Position numbers and translations under genes: made by a program. From the NCBI GenBank assembly GCA_002426015.1, contig DINS01000030.1, positions 1 through 12,981 of the forward strand: a DNA stretch of 12,981 nt. The letters run 5' to 3'. Numbering within the stretch: the first letter of the stretch is position 1; the number at the start of each line of letters is the position of its first letter. Positions 1 through 7,410 of the stretch are shown here, one piece after another. This stretch comes from Flavobacteriaceae bacterium UBA5534 (lineage in GTDB: Bacteria > Bacteroidota > Bacteroidia > Flavobacteriales > Flavobacteriaceae). The notes under the pieces were generated by a model. That model searched no databases and was not told the origin of the DNA. It saw only the letters and a program-made list of their open reading frames with translations.

Positions 1-8
1 ACTGAATA

Positions 9-692
9 CTAATTCCTTACATCACTTTCAATTAACCCATCACGCAAACGAATGACACGTTTGGCACGAGCTGCCACATCTTCCTCATGTGTAACCACAA
101 TAACCGTATTGCCCGCTTTGTGGATGTCATCAAATAATTGAAGAATTTCCAACGATGTTTTTGAATCTAGATTTCCTGTTGGTTCGTCAGCTAGAATGAT
201 TGACGGTTTGTTTACCAAGGCTCTGCCTACAGCCACACGCTGGCGTTGTCCGCCTGACAATTCGTTTGGTCTGTGATCCATTCTGTCTGCCAATCCAACA
301 TCGGTCAATACTTCTTGAGCGCGTTCTACACGTTCTTTTTTTGAAGCACCAGCATATATCATTGGTAAAGCCACATTGTCTAGCGCTGTTGTACGCGGTA
401 ACAAGTTAAAAGTTTGAAATACAAACCCTATCTCTTTATTTCTAATTTCTGCCAATTGGTCATCACTTAACTGGCTTACATCTTTATCGTTCAAAATATA
501 AGTTCCTGCTGTAGGTGTGTCAAGACAACCCAAAAGATTCATCAACGTTGATTTTCCAGAACCTGACGGTCCCATAATCGCCACATAATCACCACGTTCA
601 ATATCTAAATCGATACCTTTTAGCACATAAACGGTTTCTGAACCTAATTGAAAATTACGAATGATGTTTCTGATGTGTATGACGTTACTCAT
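9..692 (-). CDS. MacB/LolD-type ABC transporter ATP-binding protein
   Basis: This is a cytoplasmic ATPase subunit that would energise an inner-membrane ABC permease of the MacB/LolCE/FtsX-like type, which exports or extracts envelope substrates such as lipoproteins, peptides or drugs. The 227-aa length is normal for a stand-alone subunit of this family. Seen in the sequence: Walker A GPSGSGKS at residues 41-48, a Q-loop in FVFQTFNLLP near 92-101, the ABC signature LSGGQ at 145-149, Walker B with ILADEPTGNLD near 165-175, and the switch histidine in VVTHEED near 200. The LLPRTTALDNVALPMIYAG segment and the EPTGNLD motif are typical of the MacB/LolD group. No permease gene is visible; it may lie beyond the left edge, downstream on this strand. 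The start ATG follows a run of ten A's on the coding strand. The substrate cannot be told, so no gene symbol is given. Confidence 0.93.
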   Translation of the reverse strand: MSNVIHIRNIIRNFQLGSETVYVLKGIDLDIERGDYVAIMGPSGSGKSTLMNLLGCLDTPTAGTYILNDKDVSQLSDDQLAEIRNKEIGFVFQTFNLLPRTTALDNVALPMIYAGASKKERVERAQEVLTDVGLADRMDHRPNELSGGQRQRVAVGRALVNKPSIILADEPTGNLDSKTSLEILQLFDDIHKAGNTVIVVTHEEDVAARAKRVIRLRDGLIESDVRN

Positions 693-706
693 GTTCTTTT
701 TTTTTT

Positions 707-735
707 GAAAATAAAAACTCCTGCAAGATACAGGA
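707..735 (-). terminator. Possible Rho-independent terminator after the methyltransferase gene
   Basis: On the minus strand TCCTG (735-731) and CAGGA (723-719) form a 5-bp stem around a 7-nt loop, followed at once by a T-rich stretch (GTTTTTATTTT). It lies about 36 nt past the methyltransferase stop and before the ABC ATPase start, so it would separate two minus-strand transcription units. The stem is short, so this is only a moderate call. Confidence 0.45.
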
Positions 736-770
736 TTTACGACTCATATGACGTTAAACTTCTCAAGTTG

Positions 771-1541
771 TTACAATCTTATTGTAAAATGTTCTTTAGC
801 TTGTTCTTTTCTGAAAAACACAAATCCCCAAAAAAACGTATCAATCGTGACGGTTGTTTTTGGATGTGTTTTGATAAGTTCCCAAGCCTCTGTCATTTCT
901 TTTGACCAATGGATATCATCAAAAATGAACACAGAATCGTTATGGGTTTTATCAACTAACTTATAAAAGTAGGTAAGTGTGGCTTCTTTATCATGATGTC
1001 CATCAAAAAAAATCAAATCCCATTTTGACTGATTCAATGTAGGGATTACGTCATTAAAAGTTCCTGTTTTTAACTGCACATTATCAATTTGGAATTTTGC
1101 TAACTGTTGTGAGGTGAATTCTGAAATATTTTTACAGCCTTCAACACTTGTAATCTTTATAGGTGAGCCTAAAGCCATTGCATGGGTTGCTATGCCTAAA
1201 GATGTGCCGAGTTCTAAAACAGAATTTGGTTTAAAATAATGGATTAACCTGTACAGTAATTTAACTCTTTTTTTGGTTGTGCCTGATGTTTTTACTATAT
1301 GTTGAACCGACCTTATATTGCTTTTAAAAATTCTTGAACCTGCTCCAAAGTCGGATATTTCGAGATGGTTTTTATCCTTTAGCAACGCATTTCTGTATGA
1401 TTTTAATTTGCCATAATTTTCATAAGGGGTTTTATCATAAAAACATTTTGTAATCAGATTATAAACAAAAGGTGAATGTACACCATGTTGATTGGTTGAT
1501 TTTAGCAGGAATTTTATATATGCTAAAACTTGAAACATCAT
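771..1541 (-). CDS. Class I SAM-dependent methyltransferase
   Basis: This is a 256-aa cytoplasmic protein with a Rossmann-type methyltransferase core. The SAM-binding glycine loop is VLELGTSLGIAT at about residues 108-119. An acidic residue that should contact the ribose follows in TSVEG near 139-143. The later motif FFDGHHDKEATLTYF (about 181-195) and FDDIHW resemble motif IV and the acidic metal-binding positions of O-methyltransferase-like folds (Methyltransf_24 type). The N-terminal about 100 residues, with NQHGVHSPFVYNLI, form an extra region I recall from flavobacterial methyltransferases of unknown substrate. The start overlaps the stop of the upstream ABC-F gene by one base (TAATG), so the two are translationally coupled; a second ATG follows directly. 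Whether the target is a small molecule, RNA or protein cannot be told from sequence. Confidence 0.85.
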   Translation of the reverse strand: MMFQVLAYIKFLLKSTNQHGVHSPFVYNLITKCFYDKTPYENYGKLKSYRNALLKDKNHLEISDFGAGSRIFKSNIRSVQHIVKTSGTTKKRVKLLYRLIHYFKPNSVLELGTSLGIATHAMALGSPIKITSVEGCKNISEFTSQQLAKFQIDNVQLKTGTFNDVIPTLNQSKWDLIFFDGHHDKEATLTYFYKLVDKTHNDSVFIFDDIHWSKEMTEAWELIKTHPKTTVTIDTFFWGFVFFRKEQAKEHFTIRL

Positions 1542-3406
1542 TAGGATTCTAATTTTTCAGATAGCTCAAACCAACGCGCTTCTTTTTCTTCAATACTATT
1601 AATAATGATCTGTAAGTCTTGGGATAATTTATTGATCTGGTCTTGAGAGAGTGAAGTATCGTTAAATTTGGCTTCCAAGGCTTTTTTGTCCAATTCCAAG
1701 GCTTTGATTTTACTTTCTATGGCTTTGAACTCTTTTTGTTCGTTGTAAGACAGCTTATTGGCTTCGTTGTTTTTTTGAGTTGCTGTATTGGATGTTTCTG
1801 TTTTTGAAGAGTCCTCAAGAGCAGGAGCAGAGGCTTCATAGTCGCGATAATCCGAATAATTTCCAGGAAAATCCTCTACCTCACCTTCACCTTTAAACAC
1901 AAATAAATGATCGACAATTTTGTCCATAAAGTACCTATCGTGAGATACTACCAGTAAGCAACCTGGAAAATCCAATAGGAATTCTTCCAAGACATTTAAA
2001 GTTACAATATCCAAGTCGTTGGTTGGTTCATCTAGGATTAAAAAGTTGGGATTCTGAATAAGCACTGTACATAAATACAAACGTTTTTGTTCGCCACCAC
2101 TCAACTTTTCGACATAGTCGTATTGTTTTTTTCTATCAAATAAAAAGCGCTCCAATAATTGACCAGCACTGATTTGACGGCCTTTGGTCAATGGAATGTA
2201 GTCGCCAAACTCTTTGATGACTTCAATAACTTTTTGACCAGCTTTGACGTTGATGCCATCTTGGGTGTAATAACCAAACTTTACAGTATCGCCAATCACA
2301 ATTTTGCCTTTGTCTGGCTCAATGGTATGTGTCAACATATTTAAAAATGTCGATTTTCCTGTTCCGTTTTTACCAATGATACCAATACGTTCTCCTTTTT
2401 TGAAGACGTATTCAAACCCTTTAAGAATGGTTTTGTCTTTAAAAGACTTTGATACATTGTGGAACTCTACAATCTTACTTCCCAATCGTTCCATGTTCAA
2501 TTCCAACTGTACCGAATGGTCTTTACGGCGTTGGTTTGCATTGGCTTTGATGGCATGAAAATCATCTATACGCGATTTGGATTTTGTGGTACGTGCTTTT
2601 GGTTGCCGACGCATCCAATCGAGTTCCTTTTTGAAAAGTTGTTTTGCTTTTCCAGTTTCTACATTCTCATTAGTAATTCGGGCTTCCTTTTGTTCTAAAT
2701 AATAGGAATAATTTCCTTTGTAGGTATAGAGTTTACCATGGTCTAATTCGATAATCTCATTGCAAACACGTTCTAAAAAATAGCGATCGTGTGTCACCAT
2801 GAATAAGGTCAGTTGCGCTTTGGCAAAATACTGTTCCAGCCATTCGATCATTTCCAGATCTAAATGGTTGGTTGGCTCATCGAGAATGAGTAGGTCTGGA
2901 TTGTTGATCAATGCTTTTGCCAAGGCAAGTCTCTTCTTTTGTCCGCCAGATAATGTTTTAAGCTTTTGGTCGAGCTGATCTAGTTTTAGTTGGAACAGGA
3001 TTTGTTTTACCTGTAATTCAAATTCCCAGGCATTTTGAGCCTCCATTTTTTCGAATGCCTTTTGATAAGCTTCTTCGTCTTCAGGATGCATTAGTGCATG
3101 TTCATAGTCAGCAATCACTTTCAAAATTGGCAAATCGGAATTAAAAATAGTTTCTTCTATCGTCAGTTCGTCATCAAACTGTGGTGATTGGGACAAAAAA
3201 GAGAGTCGCAAACCGTTTCTAATGATAACTTGCCCATCATCGGGTGAATCAGCACCAGAGAGGATATTTAAAATGGATGTTTTACCACTTCCATTTTTGG
3301 CAATAAAAGCAATTTTTTGATCTTTATGGATGCTAAATGATAGGTCGCTAAACAATTGTAGCTCACCATAAGATTTAGAAATATGTTCAACGGTTAGATA
3401 ATTCAA
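1541..3406 (-). CDS. uup: ABC-F family ATPase, Uup type
   Basis: This is a soluble twin-ATPase protein of the ABC-F class; it has no membrane domain. Members act on the ribosome or nucleic acids, and Uup is linked to transposon precise excision and ribosome function. Length is 621 aa, as expected for Uup. First domain: Walker A AKNGSGKT at residues 36-43 and LSGGQ at 152-156, then LLILDEPTNHLDL. Second domain: Walker A GKNGTGKST with Lys351, LSGGE at 435-439, then FLILDEPTNDLD. The linker contains ELDWMRRQPKARTTKSKSRI, which is characteristic of Uup rather than EttA or YheS. The C-terminal about 85 residues are charged and predicted coiled coil, matching the Uup DNA-binding tail. The first Walker A begins with Ala rather than Gly, which I recall as common in Bacteroidota homologues. 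It is transcribed divergently from the polysaccharide operon; the 103-bp gap to the wza start should hold both promoters. Confidence 0.92.
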   Translation of the reverse strand: MNYLTVEHISKSYGELQLFSDLSFSIHKDQKIAFIAKNGSGKTSILNILSGADSPDDGQVIIRNGLRLSFLSQSPQFDDELTIEETIFNSDLPILKVIADYEHALMHPEDEEAYQKAFEKMEAQNAWEFELQVKQILFQLKLDQLDQKLKTLSGGQKKRLALAKALINNPDLLILDEPTNHLDLEMIEWLEQYFAKAQLTLFMVTHDRYFLERVCNEIIELDHGKLYTYKGNYSYYLEQKEARITNENVETGKAKQLFKKELDWMRRQPKARTTKSKSRIDDFHAIKANANQRRKDHSVQLELNMERLGSKIVEFHNVSKSFKDKTILKGFEYVFKKGERIGIIGKNGTGKSTFLNMLTHTIEPDKGKIVIGDTVKFGYYTQDGINVKAGQKVIEVIKEFGDYIPLTKGRQISAGQLLERFLFDRKKQYDYVEKLSGGEQKRLYLCTVLIQNPNFLILDEPTNDLDIVTLNVLEEFLLDFPGCLLVVSHDRYFMDKIVDHLFVFKGEGEVEDFPGNYSDYRDYEASAPALEDSSKTETSNTATQKNNEANKLSYNEQKEFKAIESKIKALELDKKALEAKFNDTSLSQDQINKLSQDLQIIINSIEEKEARWFELSEKLES

Positions 3407-3457
3407 AGTTTTATTTTTTGCAAATAACGTGAATAAACCAAAAAAAATGAGAATAGT

Positions 3458-3487
3458 TTTGATATTCCTAGTGATACGTTATATTTG
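3458..3487 (+). promoter_or_regulatory. Bacteroidota-type promoter of the polysaccharide operon
   Basis: TTTG at 3458-3461, an 18-nt spacer, then TATATTTG at 3480-3487, a perfect match to the flavobacterial TAnnTTTG -7 element. Transcription would start near 3493-3495, leaving about 16 nt to the ATG at 3510. No Shine-Dalgarno is visible, as is usual in this phylum. The position rules out translation from the upstream in-frame GTG at 3429. Confidence 0.75.
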
Positions 3488-3509
3488 TGAAACAACAAGT
3501 TACCACTCT

Positions 3510-4301
3510 ATGAGACACATTTTACTGGTTATAGGATTCATATTCAGTGTGTTATTGACATCCTGTATTCCGCATAAAGATACAGTGTATTTACAAAATA
3601 AAAACAATGCCTCTGATTCCCTTCAGGTTTTGGTAGAGCAACAAAAGCCTTACCGTGTTCAGATTAATGATATCTTGAGTATCCGTATCAAGGTTTTGGA
3701 TCAGAATAATGTATCTATCTTTAACCCCGTTGGGGAAGGCGATTTGAATGCCAGTGGTGCCGAACGTGCTTATTTTGATGGGTTTACCGTTGATACCCAT
3801 GGTGAAATCAGAATCCCAACTCTTGGCAAAATGAGTGTCTTGGGCTATACCGTTGAAGAGATTGAAAAACAGATTGAGGCTAAATTGCTAGAAGACCAAT
3901 TTAAGGAAACTGCCAATATATTTGTCACTGTTAAATTATCTGGATTGCGTTACACAGCTATGGGCGAAGTTGGAAATCCAGGTACACAAACACTCTTTCA
4001 GGAGCGTGTGACAATTTTTGAAGCGATAGCCAATGTAGGAGAGATTACAATTACTGGAGATAAAAAGGACGTGTTGATCATTAGGCAGTATCCTCAAGGG
4101 CAACACATCCATCATTTGGATTTGACTGATATCAATGTCATGAATTCTCCTTTTTATTATATTCAGCCTAATGATAATATCTATGTAAAACCCTTGAAAC
4201 AGAAATCATGGGGAACAGGTACCACAGGGAAAGAGTTGCTCACAACTATTGTGTCTGCATTGTCTGTGGTTACTACTATTATACTATTAACAAGATTATA
4301 G
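3510..4301 (+). CDS. wza: Wza-like outer-membrane polysaccharide export lipoprotein
   Basis: This is the periplasmic/outer-membrane channel component for capsule or exopolysaccharide export (OPX family). The protein is 263 aa from this start. Residues 1-18 form a lipoprotein signal peptide with lipobox LLTSC and lipidation Cys19. A polysaccharide export domain follows at about 45-145 (PYRVQINDILSIRI, then DGEIRIPTLGKMSV-like strands), then one SLBB-type domain at about 155-230 (GEVGNPGTQTL). A C-terminal hydrophobic helix of about 20 residues (SALSVVTTIILLTRL) ends the protein. This short one-SLBB form with a C-terminal helix is common in Bacteroidota and shorter than E. coli Wza (about 380 aa). 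An in-frame GTG at 3429 would add 27 residues but lies upstream of the predicted transcription start and would bury the signal peptide. The wzc-like gene starts 13 nt after the stop. Confidence 0.92.
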   Translation: MRHILLVIGFIFSVLLTSCIPHKDTVYLQNKNNASDSLQVLVEQQKPYRVQINDILSIRIKVLDQNNVSIFNPVGEGDLNASGAERAYFDGFTVDTHGEIRIPTLGKMSVLGYTVEEIEKQIEAKLLEDQFKETANIFVTVKLSGLRYTAMGEVGNPGTQTLFQERVTIFEAIANVGEITITGDKKDVLIIRQYPQGQHIHHLDLTDINVMNSPFYYIQPNDNIYVKPLKQKSWGTGTTGKELLTTIVSALSVVTTIILLTRL

Positions 4302-4314
4302 ATTTTTTTTAACT

Positions 4315-6804
4315 ATGTCCACATTCGACGATCACGATTTTGACGCATCCGAACCAAGAGGGATTACTTTCGACTTTAAGGGTTTTTTATTTAAAGTATT
4401 AAACTTATGGAAGTTGATTCTATTGAGTATAGGGATTGCTCTAATTGCGGCCTATTGGGTAAATGTTAGAAAACAAAACATTTACCGATTGGAATCGTTG
4501 ATTTCTGTTGAGAATGATCAAAACCCTTTTTTTACAGCCAATACCAGTATTTCTTTTAATTGGGGAGGTGTTTCGGGGAAAGTCGGCAAAACCATGACAT
4601 CGGTTAAAACCCGTAGCCATAATGAGCTAGTTGTCGATTCGCTTCAGTACTATATGATGTATTTGCAGCAAGGCAAGTATCGAATGGAAGATGTGTATGG
4701 TTATGCACCTTTTAAAGTTGATTTAAACAAAAAAAGAGGCCAGATTCTTGGCGTGCCTATTGGGATTCGGTTTATAAATGACACCCAATTTGAGCTTTTT
4801 GGGACTATCGGAGGCCCTACGGCCAGCTTGCAGCGTTACACAGATAAAGTGACCTATGTTGCCACTGTGCCTGCAGGTGACTTCAAACAAACGTTCTCTA
4901 TTAATGAGCCTATACAGTTGCCGTTTTTCAGTGGTACTGTCAAATTGCTTCCAGATGCAACCATAACCCCTAATTCTGAATATTTTATACAATTCTTGAA
5001 TTTTGATGGCGTTGTCAGTGGGTATCAAGGAGGTATTGACATTGAGCCTTATTCCAAAACATCTTCTTCCGTCTTAAAACTATCCCTTATTGGTAATAAT
5101 AAGGCCAAAATAGCAGATTATTTGAATGCCACTTCTGCCATTTTGAGCCGTACCGAGTTGGAACGAAAAAACCAATATGCTACCAATACCATTCAGTTTA
5201 TTGACAGTAGCCTATCAGCTGTTAATGAGAATTTAAAAGACGTTACCGATGAGATGAATGACTTTAGGAAGAAGAACAAGGTGTTTGATGTGGATGAAGA
5301 AATGTCGATCATTACTGAAAAACTGAAAGGTTTCGACCTAAAAAAGGAAGAAGAGCAGACCAAATTGAATTACCTCAATGCACTTGAAACCTATTTGCGC
5401 ACCAAAACCGACTATACAAATATTGCCGCTCCAACGTCTGTAGGTATCGAAGAAAGCAATATTACTTCTAGCGTTTCCAATATCACAGCGTTGGCCATTG
5501 AGCGTCAAAGTCTGGAATACACCACCAAAGAATCCTCTGGATTGTTTAAGGAGATTGATCGCCGCATCAATGCAGAGAAGAATGTCTTGTTGGAAACTAT
5601 TAACGCTACCAAAAACATCATTAGATCACAGATTAATGTCATCAATAACAATATCGCCAATCTAGAAGGGAAGTTAAGTGGTTTGCCAGAAGACCAACAG
5701 CAGTACCTGAAAATTCAACGCAAGATGAATATCAGTCAGGAAGCCTATGATGTCTATTTGGCTAAACGAGGAGAGGCTGCTATTGTGAAAGCTGCCAATA
5801 TATCGGACATAACAGTGATTGATGAAGCCAAAGATATTGGAGGTGGCTTGATAGGACCCAATAAGTCCCTTAACTATATGATGGCACTTATGGTTGGTTT
5901 TTTTGCCCCAATGTTCCTCATTTTTGTCATCTTTTTACTGGATAACACCATTCATGGTTCTGACGAAATAGAACGGTTATCAAACATTCCGATTTTGGGA
6001 TTGGTCGGAAAGTATAATTACAAAAATAACCTTGTGGTTTATGAAAAGCCAAAATCTGCCGTTTCTGAATCCTTTCGCTCTATTCGTTCGAGTTTGCAAT
6101 TCATCTACAAAAAACAAGGGAATGATGACCAAGGAAAGTCGATAATGATTACATCCTCTGTGAGTGGTGAGGGTAAAACATTCTGTTCGATTAATATTGC
6201 CACTGTGTATGCCTTGTCTGGCAAGAAAACCATCTTGTTGGGACTGGATTTGCGCAAACCTAAAATTTTTGGAGATTTTAATATTACCAACGATCAAGGT
6301 ATCGTCAATTACCTCATTGGAGAAAGTAGTATAGATGATGTGAAATTTGACACCCATATCGAAAATTTGGATGTGGTCCCTTCTGGACCTGTGCCACCAA
6401 ATCCATCGGAACTTTTGATGAGTGAACGTATGAAAACCCTGATGGACCAATTGCGCCAAGACTATGATATTATTGTGTTGGACACTCCACCTTTGGGGTT
6501 GGTCACTGATGCATTGGAACTTACCCAATACGCTGACGCCACTATCTTTATGGTGCGTTTGGATTATACCAAAAAAGGGATGCTTGCCTTAATCAATGCC
6601 AAATATAAAATGGGCGAGGTCAAGAACATCAGCTTTGTGCTTAACTTCTATAAGCATAAAACCAACCATAATTATGGCTATGGCTATGGTTATGGTTACG
6701 GCTATGGTTATGGTTATGGTGTGTATGGCAATGCTTATCACGAAGGTAATGGTAAACGTCCATTATGGAGACGTATCAAAAAGTTTTTAAACATCAATAC
6801 CTAA
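4315..6804 (+). CDS. wzc: Wzc-like polysaccharide co-polymerase / BY-kinase
   Basis: This is an inner-membrane tyrosine autokinase that pairs with the Wza channel and controls chain length and export of surface polysaccharide. Length is 829 aa. Seen: an N-terminal transmembrane segment near residues 36-53 (LILLSIGIALIAAYW), a large periplasmic region with a helical coiled-coil stretch at about 290-490, and a second transmembrane segment near 519-542. The cytoplasmic P-loop kinase carries Walker A SSVSGEGKT (614-622), Walker A' GLDLRKPK (643-650), the PNPSELL motif, and Walker B VLDTPPLG (about 721-728). The C-terminus carries a Tyr cluster: eight Tyr-Gly pairs at residues 787-802, then further Tyr residues. 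This is the autophosphorylated tail expected of BY-kinases, here unusually regular. No separate Wzb-like phosphatase gene is visible in the window. Its neighbours form one operon. Confidence 0.95.
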   Translation: MSTFDDHDFDASEPRGITFDFKGFLFKVLNLWKLILLSIGIALIAAYWVNVRKQNIYRLESLISVENDQNPFFTANTSISFNWGGVSGKVGKTMTSVKTRSHNELVVDSLQYYMMYLQQGKYRMEDVYGYAPFKVDLNKKRGQILGVPIGIRFINDTQFELFGTIGGPTASLQRYTDKVTYVATVPAGDFKQTFSINEPIQLPFFSGTVKLLPDATITPNSEYFIQFLNFDGVVSGYQGGIDIEPYSKTSSSVLKLSLIGNNKAKIADYLNATSAILSRTELERKNQYATNTIQFIDSSLSAVNENLKDVTDEMNDFRKKNKVFDVDEEMSIITEKLKGFDLKKEEEQTKLNYLNALETYLRTKTDYTNIAAPTSVGIEESNITSSVSNITALAIERQSLEYTTKESSGLFKEIDRRINAEKNVLLETINATKNIIRSQINVINNNIANLEGKLSGLPEDQQQYLKIQRKMNISQEAYDVYLAKRGEAAIVKAANISDITVIDEAKDIGGGLIGPNKSLNYMMALMVGFFAPMFLIFVIFLLDNTIHGSDEIERLSNIPILGLVGKYNYKNNLVVYEKPKSAVSESFRSIRSSLQFIYKKQGNDDQGKSIMITSSVSGEGKTFCSINIATVYALSGKKTILLGLDLRKPKIFGDFNITNDQGIVNYLIGESSIDDVKFDTHIENLDVVPSGPVPPNPSELLMSERMKTLMDQLRQDYDIIVLDTPPLGLVTDALELTQYADATIFMVRLDYTKKGMLALINAKYKMGEVKNISFVLNFYKHKTNHNYGYGYGYGYGYGYGYGVYGNAYHEGNGKRPLWRRIKKFLNINT
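6673..6720 (+). repeat. In-frame hexanucleotide repeat encoding (Tyr-Gly)8
   Basis: Eight imperfect tandem copies of a 6-bp unit (TAY GGY) encode eight Tyr-Gly pairs in the kinase tail. Third-base differences (ggc/ggt, tat/tac) break perfect identity, but several adjacent units are identical. Gain or loss of units keeps the reading frame and alters only the number of tyrosines. Confidence 0.95.
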
Positions 6805-6816
6805 TTCTGTTTTATT

Positions 6817-7410
6817 TTGATAACAGACTCTCAACTCATTCTTAAGCGTGGATTTGATCTTATATTAAGTTTGAGTTTGTTGCCTTTTCTTTTTCTTCCA
6901 ATCGTCTTATTGATATGCATCTGTACCATAGATACTCGACAATGGGGTGTTTTTTCACAAAATAGAGTTGGTCAACATGGTCGATTATTTAGAATATATA
7001 AGCTACGAACACTTAAACGAGAGCCACACCATTTGGGACATTTGGAGAAAAGCGCCACTCGAATCGGTAAATTTTTACGCTCCTCCAAGCTCGATGAGTT
7101 GCCACAACTGTTTAACGTGATTGTTGGCAATATGAGTTTTGTTGGCCCGCGACCTGATGTTCAGGGGTTTGCTGATGTTCTTGAAGGAGATGATCGCATT
7201 ATTTTGAGAGTCAAACCCGGCATTACAGGTGAGGCCACACTAAAATATAAAGATGAGGAACTTGTTTTGGCACAACAGGTTGACCCTGAAAGCTACAATA
7301 GAACGAATATTTGGGTAGATAAGGTGCAAATCAACAAAAAATACGTGCAAAATTGGAGTTTTTCTTTAGATTTGACATTAATTTTGAAATCAATAATACC
7401 ATCATCATGA
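6817..7410 (+). CDS. Short initiating sugar-1-phosphate transferase (PglC/WcaJ C-terminal type)
   Basis: This is a monotopic phosphoglycosyltransferase that transfers a sugar phosphate from a UDP-sugar to undecaprenyl phosphate, the first membrane step of glycan assembly. At 197 aa it is the small form that lacks the N-terminal multi-helix region of WcaJ/WbaP. Seen: KRGFDLILSLSLLPFLFLP (10-28), a proline-containing membrane re-entrant helix; GVFSQNRVGQHGRLFRIYKLRT (44-65); the catalytic Asp-Glu pair D93-E94 in KLDELPQLFNV; and MSFVGPRPD (106-114). No ATG exists between the upstream stop and residue 106, so translation must begin at TTG 6817 (or a rarer codon such as ATT 6814), 12 nt after the wzc stop and in the same frame. 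The downstream dehydrogenase start overlaps its TGA (ATGA). The sugar substrate is not determined. Confidence 0.9.
   Translation: MITDSQLILKRGFDLILSLSLLPFLFLPIVLLICICTIDTRQWGVFSQNRVGQHGRLFRIYKLRTLKREPHHLGHLEKSATRIGKFLRSSKLDELPQLFNVIVGNMSFVGPRPDVQGFADVLEGDDRIILRVKPGITGEATLKYKDEELVLAQQVDPESYNRTNIWVDKVQINKKYVQNWSFSLDLTLILKSIIPSS

Noticed and set aside
3404..3425. Minus-strand promoter for uup around GTTATTTG
   Set aside because: The first two bases of TAnnTTTG do not match and no properly spaced TTG was found.
5980..6528. Minus-strand 182-codon open frame
   Set aside because: It is antisense to the conserved kinase domain of wzc; composition (many His, Gln, Ile) is that of a shadow frame.
7353..7406. 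Upstream TTG start for the TviB-like gene
   Set aside because: It would add 18 residues encoded inside the preceding gene; the ATG at 7407 overlaps the stop and begins directly before the Rossmann strand.
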